Shown: positions 36,174 to 44,076 of the stretch, piece after piece
Layout: every line of letters begins with the position of its first letter
Numbering within the stretch: position 1 is the stretch's first letter
Assembly: GCA_943356465.1 (NCBI GenBank)
Contig: CALREX010000001.1
Coordinates: forward strand, 186,001 to 250,000
Direction of reading: 5' to 3'
Length of the DNA: 64,000 nt
Source of the DNA: Candidatus Peribacteria bacterium
GTDB lineage: Bacteria; Patescibacteriota; Gracilibacteria; UBA1369; LOWO2-01-FULL-3
Notes under the pieces: generated by a model
Told to the model about the DNA's origin: nothing
Databases searched by the model: none
Seen by the model: only the letters and a program-made list of their open reading frames with translations
Program-made: the position numbers and the translations under genes

Positions 36174-36547
36174 AGGTGGAGGTGATTGAGGCTAAGAATA
36201 AAGAAAATCTGCCAAAAGAGGAAAATGAGATATATAAAAAATTATATTTTGATGTCAAAGAGGAGCTGAATATAAAACAGGAAAGACTCGAAATAGCAAA
36301 TTATAGAGTTGGTCAGCTCGATGCGCAATTAAGGAGCAGCATCCCAATGCTGGAATTTCACAGAGATAGATATCAAAATGAGAAAGAAAAACAGGATTTG
36401 AAGGAAAAAATAGAATCTAAAGAAAAGGAGATAAAAATAGTATATTCAAAGGTAAAAATAGAAAAATTCAACAAGAGAATTCTTCTTGTAATCCTACTTT
36501 TTACACTTGCCTTGCAGCCACTTTGGCTTCTTCTATATTACAGATAA
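35852..36547 (+). CDS. HTH regulator with coiled coil and C-terminal membrane anchor
   Basis: 231 residues. Residues about 27-75 form a MerR/excisionase-type helix-turn-helix (SLDRKAASRLLKVSIRTLDRYIKSKKL then a wing ending in IWLNKDEIRKF). A Ser/Thr/Asp-rich linker follows, then a Lys/Glu-rich coiled coil (about 140-205) and a final membrane helix ILLVILLFTLALQPLWLLLYY. It is thus a membrane-tethered DNA-binding protein. Its own N-terminus and linker are encoded by the TAGACA array, so autoregulation by many sites is likely. An internal ATG at 35909 is an alternative start. It is divergent from the FG-GAP/SLH gene. Confidence 0.75.
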   Translation: MPKEISGLSIDIKYIIDTRMDNTLSTYSLDRKAASRLLKVSIRTLDRYIKSKKLSSRVDSGHIWLNKDEIRKFKGGRLSTVTVDNFNMSRPEVSIDMTMDTSIDDVDKVEVIEAKNKENLPKEENEIYKKLYFDVKEELNIKQERLEIANYRVGQLDAQLRSSIPMLEFHRDRYQNEKEKQDLKEKIESKEKEIKIVYSKVKIEKFNKRILLVILLFTLALQPLWLLLYYR

Positions 36548-37171
36548 TTATTTTATTTCTAAAACATCTTTTTGTTCCAGAGATAAAGAAATGCCTCCAA
36601 ATGTCGCCTTTATTCTATCAAAAATGCCGCCTGTGGCACTCAAGGAGTTTTTTAGAGTGATTGCTTCACCTATTGCATTAAAAACGTAAGGAGGGCTCAA
36701 AATACTGCCATCAAGATAAATCTGCCCCTTTGGAAGTGTATCGAATCCTGAAGATTCGTTTGTTATGCGTATTCCATTCAGGCTTATGGCCTGTGCACCG
36801 GCATGAAAAAGTTCATTTATAAGATCAACCATCCATGGAGAAGTAATTTTTCCATTCACAGAAATAGAAATACCTGGCCCATAAATGCTTAAATCTCCAG
36901 ACAGCTTATTATATTTTTCTATTTCATCTTGAATAGTTTTTACTGCAGAATCCTGATCTGAAAGGCTTGCAAGTGTGTTTTCCAAATCCTTTGCTTCGTC
37001 TCTCAGATTTTGATTTTCTTCTTTCAAAACTTTTATTTCTTTGAAAACATCACTCTTTGAATCTCTCAAAATAATATTATTAACAAGGTCAAAAGATCTG
37101 CCCTCAATAATTATAAAGCTTCCAAGCAGAATTGCGATTACAAATATGTATATTTTTCTTTTATTAATCAT
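36548..37171 (-). CDS. DUF881 family protein (copy 1)
   Basis: 207 residues. One N-terminal membrane helix (IYIFVIAILLGSFIII), a coiled coil (about 45-85), then the DUF881 domain: YGPGISISVNG, LINELFHAGAQAISLNGIRIT and GSILSPPYVFNAIGE. In Firmicutes and Actinobacteria DUF881 proteins sit near division and wall genes; the function is unknown. It follows copy 2 with no gap, so the two are probably partners. Confidence 0.85.
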   Translation of the reverse strand: MINKRKIYIFVIAILLGSFIIIEGRSFDLVNNIILRDSKSDVFKEIKVLKEENQNLRDEAKDLENTLASLSDQDSAVKTIQDEIEKYNKLSGDLSIYGPGISISVNGKITSPWMVDLINELFHAGAQAISLNGIRITNESSGFDTLPKGQIYLDGSILSPPYVFNAIGEAITLKNSLSATGGIFDRIKATFGGISLSLEQKDVLEIK

Positions 37172-37900
37172 TTATTTTACTATATTTAGGTCATTGGTTT
37201 TAAGATCTCCATTATAGATAGGTATGGATAAAAAAGCTTTAGTTTCAACCTTAAAACGTATCTCTCCTTTCTTTGATCTTTTGTAAATTGAAGGAAGTAA
37301 TGCCTCATTCAAAATCCTTTGCATTATGCTTCCACTATCCCCAACGGCATCTATTACAAAAGGTGGAGAAATATAGCTGTTGTTTATAAGTATGCTGGTT
37401 CCAATAGAAGAAATAGGGGATTGGGCGATAATTCTCTGGTTATTGATTGAAATGGCATCGGCCTTCGCGGAATTCAAAATGTTTACAAGATCACGAAGAT
37501 CGGAAGCCTGAACAAGCAAAGCATCAGAAACATTTGCGCCTTCTCTTGAAGCTGTAGGACCATCATCTATTACGATCTCAATACCTCCACCTTCAACGGT
37601 GCTAAGTCCGATTTTTCTTTTTAGTTTGTCAAGAGTTTCTATATTAACATCCTTAGTTTTTGATTCTATCAAACCTTGAGCTTTTTCTATTTCATTGCGT
37701 AAAAAGACTATTCTGCTCTGCAAATAAGTTTGTTCGTCCAAAAAACTTTTAAGCAAATCTTTTCTGGCATCTATTTCATCTACAAGGAAAGTACCACCCT
37801 TAGGCACTTCAGTTTTAAACTGCCATGTAAGAAAAAGTCCCAAAACAAGACCGGTTAGGGCGAAAGAAACTGCAAATTTTTTATTCTTATCTTCAAACAT
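37172..37900 (-). CDS. DUF881 family protein (copy 2)
   Basis: About 242 residues from the ATG at 37900; an ATG at 37909 and a frame to 37936 also exist, but TATAAT at 37918-37913 makes the inner starts more likely. N-terminal membrane helix, coiled coil, and the DUF881 core GGGIEIVIDDG, LRDLVNILNSAKADAISINNQRI and NSYISPPFVIDAVGD. It heads a two-gene operon with copy 1 and is divergent from murI, which suggests a wall-related role (inference). Confidence 0.85.
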   Translation of the reverse strand: MFEDKNKKFAVSFALTGLVLGLFLTWQFKTEVPKGGTFLVDEIDARKDLLKSFLDEQTYLQSRIVFLRNEIEKAQGLIESKTKDVNIETLDKLKRKIGLSTVEGGGIEIVIDDGPTASREGANVSDALLVQASDLRDLVNILNSAKADAISINNQRIIAQSPISSIGTSILINNSYISPPFVIDAVGDSGSIMQRILNEALLPSIYKRSKKGEIRFKVETKAFLSIPIYNGDLKTNDLNIVK

Positions 37901-37956
37901 CAGACACATAGTATTATAACTGGCTCTGCAAAGCAATTTTTGGTAAAATCAGCTCA

Positions 37957-38766
37957 ATGATAGCATTATTTGATTCAGGATACGGCGGGCTCACAGTCCT
38001 AAAACCAATACTCAAGCTTTTACCTGAGTATGACTATATGTACTTGGGGGATAGCGGCAGGGCTCCATACGGAAATCACAGCACAGAAAATATAAAAATG
38101 TTTTCAGAGCAGGCTGTGGAATATCTATTTAGCAAAGGAGTGAAACTCATAATCTTCGCATGCAACACAGCATCGAGTACATCTCTTAGCCATGTTCAGA
38201 AAAAATATCTAAAAGGAGAAGACGAGAAAGACAGAAAAATTTTAGGTGTTCTTATCCCAGCGGCGCAAAAGGCTGTAGAAATGACAAAAAACAAAAGAAT
38301 AGGAGTAGTAGGAACAAAGGCGACGATAAATTCAAAGGTGTATGAAACTGAAATTCACAAGCTCAATAAAGATATAAAAGTTTACGGAAAAGCCTGTCCG
38401 CTCCTTGTGCCGCTAATCGAAGAAGGTTGGCAAAGCAAACCGGAAGCAAACTCAATCTTGAGAAAATATCTTCGGGATGTAAAAAATCATAACGTTGATA
38501 CGCTGATTCTTGGATGCACACATTATCCATTGATGATCAAAAATTTCAAAAGAATCTTGGGCAAAAAAATCCGTATAATCGAATCAGGTGAAGTGACAGC
38601 ACAAAGCTTAAAAACATACCTCGAAAGACATCCTGAAATAGAGAAAAAACTCTCAAAAAAAGGCAAAAGAGAATTTCTTACAACCGACGATCCACAAAGG
38701 TTCAAAGACTTCACAGAAAAATACCTCGGGATGAAAATCAAGATGCCTACTCCCATTCAATGGTAG
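37957..38766 (+). CDS. murI: glutamate racemase
   Basis: 269 residues. Makes D-Glu for MurD. Both catalytic Cys are present in FACNTASST and LGCTHYPLM, with the N-terminal FDSGYGGLTVL and GDSGRAPYG motifs. A TAAAAT -10 (37944-37949) lies 7 nt before the ATG, so the mRNA is probably leaderless. The last 20 bp overlap the convergent guaA end. Confidence 0.94.
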   Translation: MIALFDSGYGGLTVLKPILKLLPEYDYMYLGDSGRAPYGNHSTENIKMFSEQAVEYLFSKGVKLIIFACNTASSTSLSHVQKKYLKGEDEKDRKILGVLIPAAQKAVEMTKNKRIGVVGTKATINSKVYETEIHKLNKDIKVYGKACPLLVPLIEEGWQSKPEANSILRKYLRDVKNHNVDTLILGCTHYPLMIKNFKRILGKKIRIIESGEVTAQSLKTYLERHPEIEKKLSKKGKREFLTTDDPQRFKDFTEKYLGMKIKMPTPIQW

Positions 38767-40549
38767 CAGGTGGTTTATTTGTAATATCGTAAAATATTCC
38801 ATAAACTCCTTCAACTTTTGCAAGTCTTGAGGTAAGTTCTGCAAGCTTTTCAAAATCCATTCTATAGAAGTTTGCAGTCATAGCTTCTTGGCTGTTTACC
38901 GGCCTAAGGACTATACATTCCTCAGGTCGACTATTCAAAGATAGGGGAATAAGAACAGTCGGAAACTGCCAAATATCATTCAAGATATTGGCCTCTGTAA
39001 TATAGTCCATGGCAATTTTATCAGCGCGTTGGGTAGTCAAAATTCTGTCAGAAGTTAGGTATTTATTATGTACAGCCGTAGACGTGATTTCGCTAGGCTG
39101 CAAGCACAATAGCACGCGATTGATCTCAGCGAATTGATTAGTCAGCTGGGTAGCCAGAGTGGATAAGCTATCCCAATCCGAAGGCTTACCGGTGAGCAAA
39201 AGGGGATGACGATAAGTCCTCTCGTCTCCCTGTACTCCAACACTCTTTATCGGAAGGATGTGTCCTTTAAAGCCTTTGTCAGCCAAAAACTCATTGATTT
39301 TTATTTCAGCATTTTTCAATTCTTCTGAGTAGTCAGCTTCCTTCGCACAAAGTATTCGAACAGCGAGTCCTGGACCTGGGAAAGGGTGTCTCCATACAAG
39401 TTCCTTCTTGATTCCAAGCTTCTCGCCAACCATTCTAACCTCATCTTTATAAAGTTGAGCGATCGGTTCGATCACTTTTCCTTCTTCAATAAGTTTTTGA
39501 ATCTTTTCGACCCTATTGTGGTGAGTTTTGATTTTATCAGCATGTTTTGTACCACCGGTTTCTATTGTATCCGGATAAATAGTTCCTTGTCCAAGAAGCC
39601 ATTCATTTGGATCAAGGCCAAGTTCATTTGAAACTTTTTCCTGAATCGTCAAAAACAAATCTCCAATAATTTTTCGTTTAGCTTCCGGTTCATAAACCTC
39701 TTTTAGTGCATCGATATATTCTTTTCCGGCATCGTAAACATGCAAATTTGTGACTCCAAGTTCCTTCAAAGCACTGGAAACTTCTTCTTTTTCATTCAGC
39801 CTCATGAAGCCTGTATCGACAAAAAGTCCGTATACCCGATCGGCTCCTATTGCCTTACAGATAAGCACAAACGCAACAGTGCTATCCACACCACCGCTTA
39901 TCATCAGGAATACTTTTTTATCTCCAACTTTTTCTTTTATCTCAGCAATAATCTGATCAGTATAAGTATTGATATCCCAGTCGCGAACAGCGCCAGTCAT
40001 AGCCACAAAATTTTCTAAAATAATATTTCCACAAGGTGTATGTGCGACCTCAGGATGGAACTGCATTGAGTAAATATTTTTTTCATAGTTAGCCATAGCG
40101 GCTATAGGACAGTCATCAGTAGAAGCGACAGCTACAAATCCTTCGGGCAATTTAATCACCTGATCAAAATGACTCATCCAAACATCTTCATAATCTTGAA
40201 TTCCTTCAAAAACGCCTTTCTTTTGGGAAAATTTCACATTCGCATGCCCGTATTCACGAACATTTCCATGTTCAACAGTTCCTCCAAGAAGATGCGCGAT
40301 AAGTTGATGCCCATAGCAAATCCCAAGAACAGGAACTCCAATATCAAAAATCCTTTTATCGCATTTTGCACTATTTGGATCATTCACACTCGAAGGTCCA
40401 CCGGAAAGCACAAATCCTTTATAATCCAAAAGTTTTTCATAAGGAGTTTCCGGATCCAAAATCTCGGTATAAACCCCAAGTCTGCGAATCCTATTCGCAA
40501 TCAAATGCGAATACTGTCCGCCAAAATCTAAAACTGCAATCTTATTCAT
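38747..40549 (-). CDS. guaA: GMP synthase (glutamine-hydrolysing), long form
   Basis: 600 residues against about 515 in most bacteria. Converts XMP to GMP. The glutaminase domain has GICYGHQ (Cys nucleophile) and MQFHPEVAHT; the ATP-pyrophosphatase P-loop is SGGVDSTVA; the C-terminus ends in ITNKPPATIEWE. The extra 80-odd residues lie in the C-terminal dimer domain after GDERTYRHP, as in eukaryotic-type long GMP synthases. The 3' end overlaps murI by 20 bp. Confidence 0.94.
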   Translation of the reverse strand: MNKIAVLDFGGQYSHLIANRIRRLGVYTEILDPETPYEKLLDYKGFVLSGGPSSVNDPNSAKCDKRIFDIGVPVLGICYGHQLIAHLLGGTVEHGNVREYGHANVKFSQKKGVFEGIQDYEDVWMSHFDQVIKLPEGFVAVASTDDCPIAAMANYEKNIYSMQFHPEVAHTPCGNIILENFVAMTGAVRDWDINTYTDQIIAEIKEKVGDKKVFLMISGGVDSTVAFVLICKAIGADRVYGLFVDTGFMRLNEKEEVSSALKELGVTNLHVYDAGKEYIDALKEVYEPEAKRKIIGDLFLTIQEKVSNELGLDPNEWLLGQGTIYPDTIETGGTKHADKIKTHHNRVEKIQKLIEEGKVIEPIAQLYKDEVRMVGEKLGIKKELVWRHPFPGPGLAVRILCAKEADYSEELKNAEIKINEFLADKGFKGHILPIKSVGVQGDERTYRHPLLLTGKPSDWDSLSTLATQLTNQFAEINRVLLCLQPSEITSTAVHNKYLTSDRILTTQRADKIAMDYITEANILNDIWQFPTVLIPLSLNSRPEECIVLRPVNSQEAMTANFYRMDFEKLAELTSRLAKVEGVYGIFYDITNKPPATIEWE

Positions 40550-40672
40550 GCTCCAATCTTACAAAAAAATCCCCCCTTCATAAAGCACTAAACCCAACAA
40601 TCAGGACTTACCACTTGACAAAAGAGCAGATTAAGAGGTTTAATACACGCCTAGTTTATAATAAATAATATT

Positions 40673-41515
40673 ATGGAACCTGAATCAAAAAAAGCAGAAC
40701 CTTGGGATGGAGTTGAAAGAAGAACAAAACAACTTCCGGTAGGCCCTACTGCATTTAATATTGCAAAAAGAGCGGTTTACGCGGGAAAAACAGGCGTAGA
40801 TGAGTCAGATATGAGGGCAGGGGATCTTGTAAACACAGATCTAAGAACAAGAATAGATGGGATTTTAGATCTTGCAAATCGTGATGAGGCTAAACCAGAT
40901 TCAGAACAAGCAGACGCAACAGTTATTCCAACAACAAATCAAGTAGCTAAACTAGCCGAAACAGGAAAGCCAGAACTCACGCCTGAACAAGCATATCTTG
41001 CTAAATTTAAAACACGTTTTGATTCACTTCCACAATTACATCAAGGAATTGAGTGGGCAGATGTTGAAAAATCTCTGCAAAAAGATCCTGAACAATTAAG
41101 AAAGCTTCAGATATTAGACGAAAAAGGCCATAGAATGAATGTATTTGCTGAAGAAAACGGTGAATTTGTTTTTGTTTCAGGTTGGAGTGACTATAATACA
41201 GTTTCTCCGGAGCACAGAAATATAGCCTATGACCTAGAAGGTCAAAAATTAGCTGAAAAACGAGGTCACAAACCTACAGGTAACGCAGTTGATATCATAA
41301 AATCAATAGGCGCAGAAGAAGCTGATCCAAAATTTCACACACAATTGATTCGGGCAACAAACGTAAATGGCTGGGCATGGCTTAAAACAGACGCCGCTAC
41401 AAGAAAATCCGGCTATGCGTTCTACGGGTACCGCTATGGTATCAGCACTGGCAATGCGTTCTCTTACGGTGGCAATAGTTCGTTCCGTGCCGCGCTAAGG
41501 GTCAAAAAAGCTTAG
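40673..41515 (+). CDS. DGR variable target protein, DUF4256-like
   Basis: 280 residues without signal peptide. The first 90 residues are charged and probably flexible. From about 105 it resembles DUF4256 (RFDSLPQLHQGIEWADVEKSL ... HKPTGNAVDI ... WAWLKTDAATRKSGYAFYG ... FRAALRV), a family I associate with the C-type-lectin-like formylglycine fold used by DGR targets. The last 37 residues hold the variable repeat (41407-41503), with Tyr, Gly, Ser, Arg and Phe where the template encodes Asn. The TATAAT at 40657-40662 is 10 nt before the ATG. A terminator follows. Confidence 0.88.
   Translation: MEPESKKAEPWDGVERRTKQLPVGPTAFNIAKRAVYAGKTGVDESDMRAGDLVNTDLRTRIDGILDLANRDEAKPDSEQADATVIPTTNQVAKLAETGKPELTPEQAYLAKFKTRFDSLPQLHQGIEWADVEKSLQKDPEQLRKLQILDEKGHRMNVFAEENGEFVFVSGWSDYNTVSPEHRNIAYDLEGQKLAEKRGHKPTGNAVDIIKSIGAEEADPKFHTQLIRATNVNGWAWLKTDAATRKSGYAFYGYRYGISTGNAFSYGGNSSFRAALRVKKA
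41407..41503 (+). repeat. DGR variable repeat (VR)
   Basis: 97 bp aligned without gaps to the template at 41864-41960. There are 17 mismatches, every one at an adenine of the template; the last 31 bases are identical and would include the initiation region for mutagenic homing. Ten of twelve template AAY codons are changed in the gene, to Tyr, Arg, Ser, Gly or Phe. Confidence 0.96.
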
Positions 41516-41539
41516 TATTTGGACTTTATACTTTCTTTT

Positions 41540-41573
41540 AAGCTCCCAGACGAAATGTCGGGGAGCTTTTTTT
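41540..41573 (+). terminator. terminator of the DGR target gene
   Basis: AAGCTCCC (41540-41547) pairs with GGGAGCTT (41561-41568), with an inner GAC/GTC pair, followed by a T-run to 41573. It separates the target transcript from the template RNA region. Confidence 0.85.
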
Positions 41574-41667
41574 ATCTTTATTTTTAGTGCACAAAATTTT
41601 AATATGACAATAACGGTGAATAGCAACTCGATGCTTCTGTGCAAACAGAACTGCGGGCTACCGTAAA

Positions 41668-41829
41668 ATGTTCTTTCTAAAAAAGCTTCAAACGGTTTTG
41701 CAATCAGCAAAACGACAAGAAAAGCCTGAAAGCACATTCTTGAGGAGTTTTAAGACCCTTAGGTATGAGTGGAGTTTGGCTTCAAAGAAGAAGCTGAAAA
41801 AAGCAAACAAATGCATGTACCACGGTTGA
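41668..41829 (+). CDS. possible small basic protein inside the DGR
   Basis: 53 codons between the terminator and the template repeat, Lys/Arg-rich (LKKLQTVLQSAKRQEK and SKKKLKKANK). It ends in TGA 35 bp before the template. No Shine-Dalgarno sequence and no family recognised. It may be a DGR accessory peptide or chance; the same DNA may instead be structural 5' RNA for the template transcript. Confidence 0.3.
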   Translation: MFFLKKLQTVLQSAKRQEKPESTFLRSFKTLRYEWSLASKKKLKKANKCMYHG

Positions 41830-41863
41830 GACTGTGTCTACAATACGGATAAGCTCCATCAGC

Positions 41864-41960
41864 AACCGGCAATGCGTTCAACGGGAACAACAATGGTATC
41901 AACACTAACAATGCGAACAATTACAATGACAATAGTTCGTTCCGTGCCGCGCTAAGGGTC
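41864..41960 (+). ncRNA. DGR template repeat (TR)
   Basis: 97-bp template matching the variable repeat of the upstream gene. In the gene's frame it reads mostly Asn codons (AAC/AAT) at the diversified sites, the hallmark of adenine mutagenesis. It lies 350 bp downstream of the variable repeat in the same orientation and ends 2 bp before the stop of avd, which is on the other strand. The RNA probably extends upstream towards 41580; its ends are unknown. Confidence 0.95.
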
Positions 41961-41962
41961 TA

Positions 41963-42304
41963 TCAGCTCTGTACTGATTTTAGCCATCCTCCAAGCATCC
42001 TGCCGATTTCATCAAACTGCGTATGTAGCTGGAAAATTTTTGTTTCATTAATAAATCTGAGTTCCAGCAATAAACGCAATTTTAACGTTGATACTTCCAG
42101 CTTGCTGCCGGCCTTTATCAAATATCCGGCTTTCAAAGTTTTTGGAGCGTTCTTTGCCATTACTAAACTTTCCATGCAGTCTAAAATTGAGTTTTCGAGG
42201 CTTAAGCCAATCGAATACTTCCTGCGCTTCTCCAGTTTATTATTCAGGTCTATAATCGTTTTATATGCTTCATAAGTTTTATTTATGATTGGCAATGAAT
42301 CCAT
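41963..42304 (-). CDS. avd: DGR accessory variability determinant (Avd-like four-helix protein)
   Basis: 113 residues from ATG at 42304; the frame extends to 42358 but LPIINKTYEAYKTIIDLNNKLEKRRKYSIG after 42304 is where Avd proteins begin. All-helical, basic, of the Avd / 23S-intervening-sequence protein group that forms a barrel and binds the reverse transcriptase and template RNA. It is on the strand opposite to the template and reverse transcriptase, and its first 20 bp overlap the start of the latter, an uncommon arrangement. The stop is TGA. Confidence 0.82.
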   Translation of the reverse strand: MDSLPIINKTYEAYKTIIDLNNKLEKRRKYSIGLSLENSILDCMESLVMAKNAPKTLKAGYLIKAGSKLEVSTLKLRLLLELRFINETKIFQLHTQFDEIGRMLGGWLKSVQS

Positions 42305-43312
42305 AGATTTGAGTTTAAAAAATATTTGGGAAAGTTGGTTTACTTTCAGGAAAGGCAAAAAAGCGACGAATGAATTGCATAGTTTTCAGTATTTTCTCGA
42401 AAAAAATCTCTATGAACTTTTTCAAGATTTGAATTCCGGTAGATATCGTCACGGCGATTACAGAAAATTTATTGTTTGTGACAATAAACGCAGGGAAATT
42501 TCGGTGGCAAACATTCGCGATAGAGTAGTCCATCGCCTTGTTTACGATTATTTGGAAAAAATCTACGACAAAACTTTTATTTACGACGCATGGTCTTGTC
42601 GAAAAGAGAAAGGTTTGCTTGGAGCTATTGAAAGAACTACTTGCTTTTTGAAGCATTACGCTACACACACACACACACACACACACACACCGCGAAGCCA
42701 TTCTTTGGCCTTAGAGAAGGCCAAGTCTGGATTTGGAAGTGTGATGTAAAAAAGTTTTTTGACAGCGTAGATCAAGAAATTTTGCTTAAAATTTTATCAT
42801 TTCGAATCAAAGATAGTACAACTCTACATTTGTTGAAAGAAATAATTTTTAGTTTTACAACAATTCCGGAAAGAGAAATCGGAATGCCGATCGGAAATCT
42901 CACGAGCCAGATTTTTGCAAACATTTATTTAAATGAACTCGATAGATTTGTAAAACATACATTGGGCGCAAAGGCTTATCTACGCTATGGCGATGATTTT
43001 ATCTTTGTAGAAAATGATTTTGAAAAATTAAAGATTTATAGGACAGAAACTATAGATTTTTTAAAAAATAAACTTAAATTAACAGTAAACCCAAAAAGCG
43101 ACAAAATCATAAAACCGCATCAGGGGCTGAAATTTCTTGGAATAAAATTTTGGAAATTCGGCAGAACTTTAAATGAAAGAAGCCTGAAACGCGCTACGCA
43201 GAGGCTCAATAACTCCAATATCTCAAGCTATAGTGGACTTATCAAAAAACACTGCAACAAAAAATATCAAAAATATTTTGATTGGGTAGGGATGGAAAAA
43301 CTTAATTTTTGA
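42285..43312 (+). CDS. DGR reverse transcriptase, split by a -/+ frameshift at an AC microsatellite
   Basis: Two frames, 42285-42749 and 42641-43312, together give one DGR-type reverse transcriptase. The first has FRKGKKATNE, RYRHGDYRKFIVCDNKRREI, RDRVVHRLV and AWSCRKEKG; the second has KCDVKKFFDSVD, the group-typical IGNLTSQIFANIYLNELD, and catalytic YGDD at 42986-42997. The join lies in a (AC)14 tract (42663-42690). One unit fewer, or two more, restores a continuous protein (341 residues with 13 units). As sequenced, translation stops at 42749. The frame state may be real phase variation, a mixed population, or an assembly error in the tract. Confidence 0.9.
42663..42690. repeat. (AC)14 microsatellite within the reverse transcriptase gene
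   Basis: 28 bp of pure AC, coding Thr-His repeats in either of the two relevant frames. No other dinucleotide tract of this length was noticed in the window. Frame arithmetic: 29 bases lie between the last upstream codon (ends 42662) and the first downstream codon GCG (42692), so 13, 16 or 10 units give a multiple of three. Confidence 0.97.
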
Positions 43313-43338
43313 CGATATTTCACAAACTCTGGTACAAT
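43309..43338 (+). promoter_or_regulatory. promoter of the 46-residue ORF
   Basis: TTGACG (43309-43314), 18-bp spacer, TACAAT (43333-43338), then six bases and the ATG at 43345. The -35 overlaps the stop of the reverse transcriptase gene. Confidence 0.7.
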
Positions 43339-43344
43339 AAAAAC

Positions 43345-43485
43345 ATGAAAACACAGCTACTAATAAAACAAATAGCAACGGACGAAACGGTTTATTACGA
43401 GGACGAAAAAAGTTTTGGTATTTATTGTAGAAAAGGACTTGATATGGAAAAAATCAAACAAGCTATTGAAAGAATGGATGGCTAA
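43345..43485 (+). CDS. small hypothetical protein (46 residues)
   Basis: Starts right after a good promoter, so probably leaderless. Sequence MKTQLLIKQIATDETVYY then an acidic stretch, a Cys, and a helical DMEKIKQAIERMDG end. No family recognised. It lies between the DGR and a convergent toxin gene (stops overlap by 4 bp) and could be a passenger or an antitoxin-like peptide. Confidence 0.5.
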   Translation: MKTQLLIKQIATDETVYYEDEKSFGIYCRKGLDMEKIKQAIERMDG

Positions 43486-43754
43486 AACTTATACACATCC
43501 TTTCTGTGTTTCACAGAAAGGATCAGAAGTATTGTAATATTTCCATTACGATCTATATCAAAGATTGCCCTGTAATCTCCGATACGAAACCTGTAAGTGC
43601 CAAAGCGAGGATTTTCAAGTTTCTTTGCAAAAGATAATGGATCCTTTTGCTGACTGAAAAATTTTATTTTATCCAAAACACGTTTAGCGGTCTTTTCACC
43701 AAGCTTTTTAATTTCATCAAATGCAAGATCGGTATATTCAACTCTATAATTCAT
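43482..43754 (-). CDS. RelE/ParE-family toxin
   Basis: 90 residues: MNYRVEYTDLAFDEIKKL, a central VLDKIKFFSQQKDP helix, then GTYRFRIGDYRAIFDID and SVKHRKDVYKF, the classic RelE core and its C-terminal basic end. RelE toxins cut mRNA on the ribosome. It overlaps the antitoxin stop by 4 bp; the antitoxin is upstream, the usual order. Confidence 0.9.
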   Translation of the reverse strand: MNYRVEYTDLAFDEIKKLGEKTAKRVLDKIKFFSQQKDPLSFAKKLENPRFGTYRFRIGDYRAIFDIDRNGNITILLILSVKHRKDVYKF

Positions 43755-43999
43755 AACCCAAGCTTTTTATAAACTTCCTCTTGGCTGTACACATTGCCAT
43801 CTTTTACTTGTTTTCGGGCAATCTCTATATCTTTTGCCAAATTCTCCAAAATAAACTCACCTCCATTTATAGGAGTTACCTCCAAAATCGGAGTTGAGTG
43901 ATTCATAACGATATATCTTATGTTTTTCTTAACGGCCTCCTTCCATGTTTTAGCAATATTTTCTCTAAAACTTTTAATCCCAATCATTTTTGTAGTCAT
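43751..43999 (-). CDS. Phd/YefM-like antitoxin
   Basis: 82 residues from ATG at 43999; the frame extends to 44023 but the typical start is MTTKMIGIKSFRENIAKTWKEA. The segment IRYIVMNHSTPILEVTPI matches the Phd/YefM DNA-binding fold, and the C-terminal acidic helix would cover the toxin. A small palindrome lies upstream (44021-44031), fitting autoregulation. Confidence 0.82.
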   Translation of the reverse strand: MTTKMIGIKSFRENIAKTWKEAVKKNIRYIVMNHSTPILEVTPINGGEFILENLAKDIEIARKQVKDGNVYSQEEVYKKLGL

Positions 44000-44020
44000 A
44001 ATTTTGTTTTTTAAAAGTAG

Positions 44021-44031
44021 CACTTAAAGTG
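44021..44031. promoter_or_regulatory. palindrome upstream of the antitoxin gene
   Basis: CACTTAAAGTG, perfect 5-1-5, followed by GTACAC. It lies 21 bp upstream of the antitoxin start and is a candidate operator for the antitoxin. Confidence 0.45.
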
Positions 44032-44076
44032 TACACAATTTAGTCAACTATGTCAAACGAATAGCTTTTCAAAAGC

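Noticed and set aside
41495-41737. Minus-strand 80-codon frame between DGR target and template
   Set aside because: It overlaps the target gene end and the terminator, has no promoter or family motif, and its composition is that of antisense DNA.
42315-42701. Minus-strand frame with a Cys-Val repeat
   Set aside because: It is the antisense reading of the AC tract and reverse transcriptase; the plus strand has clear family motifs.
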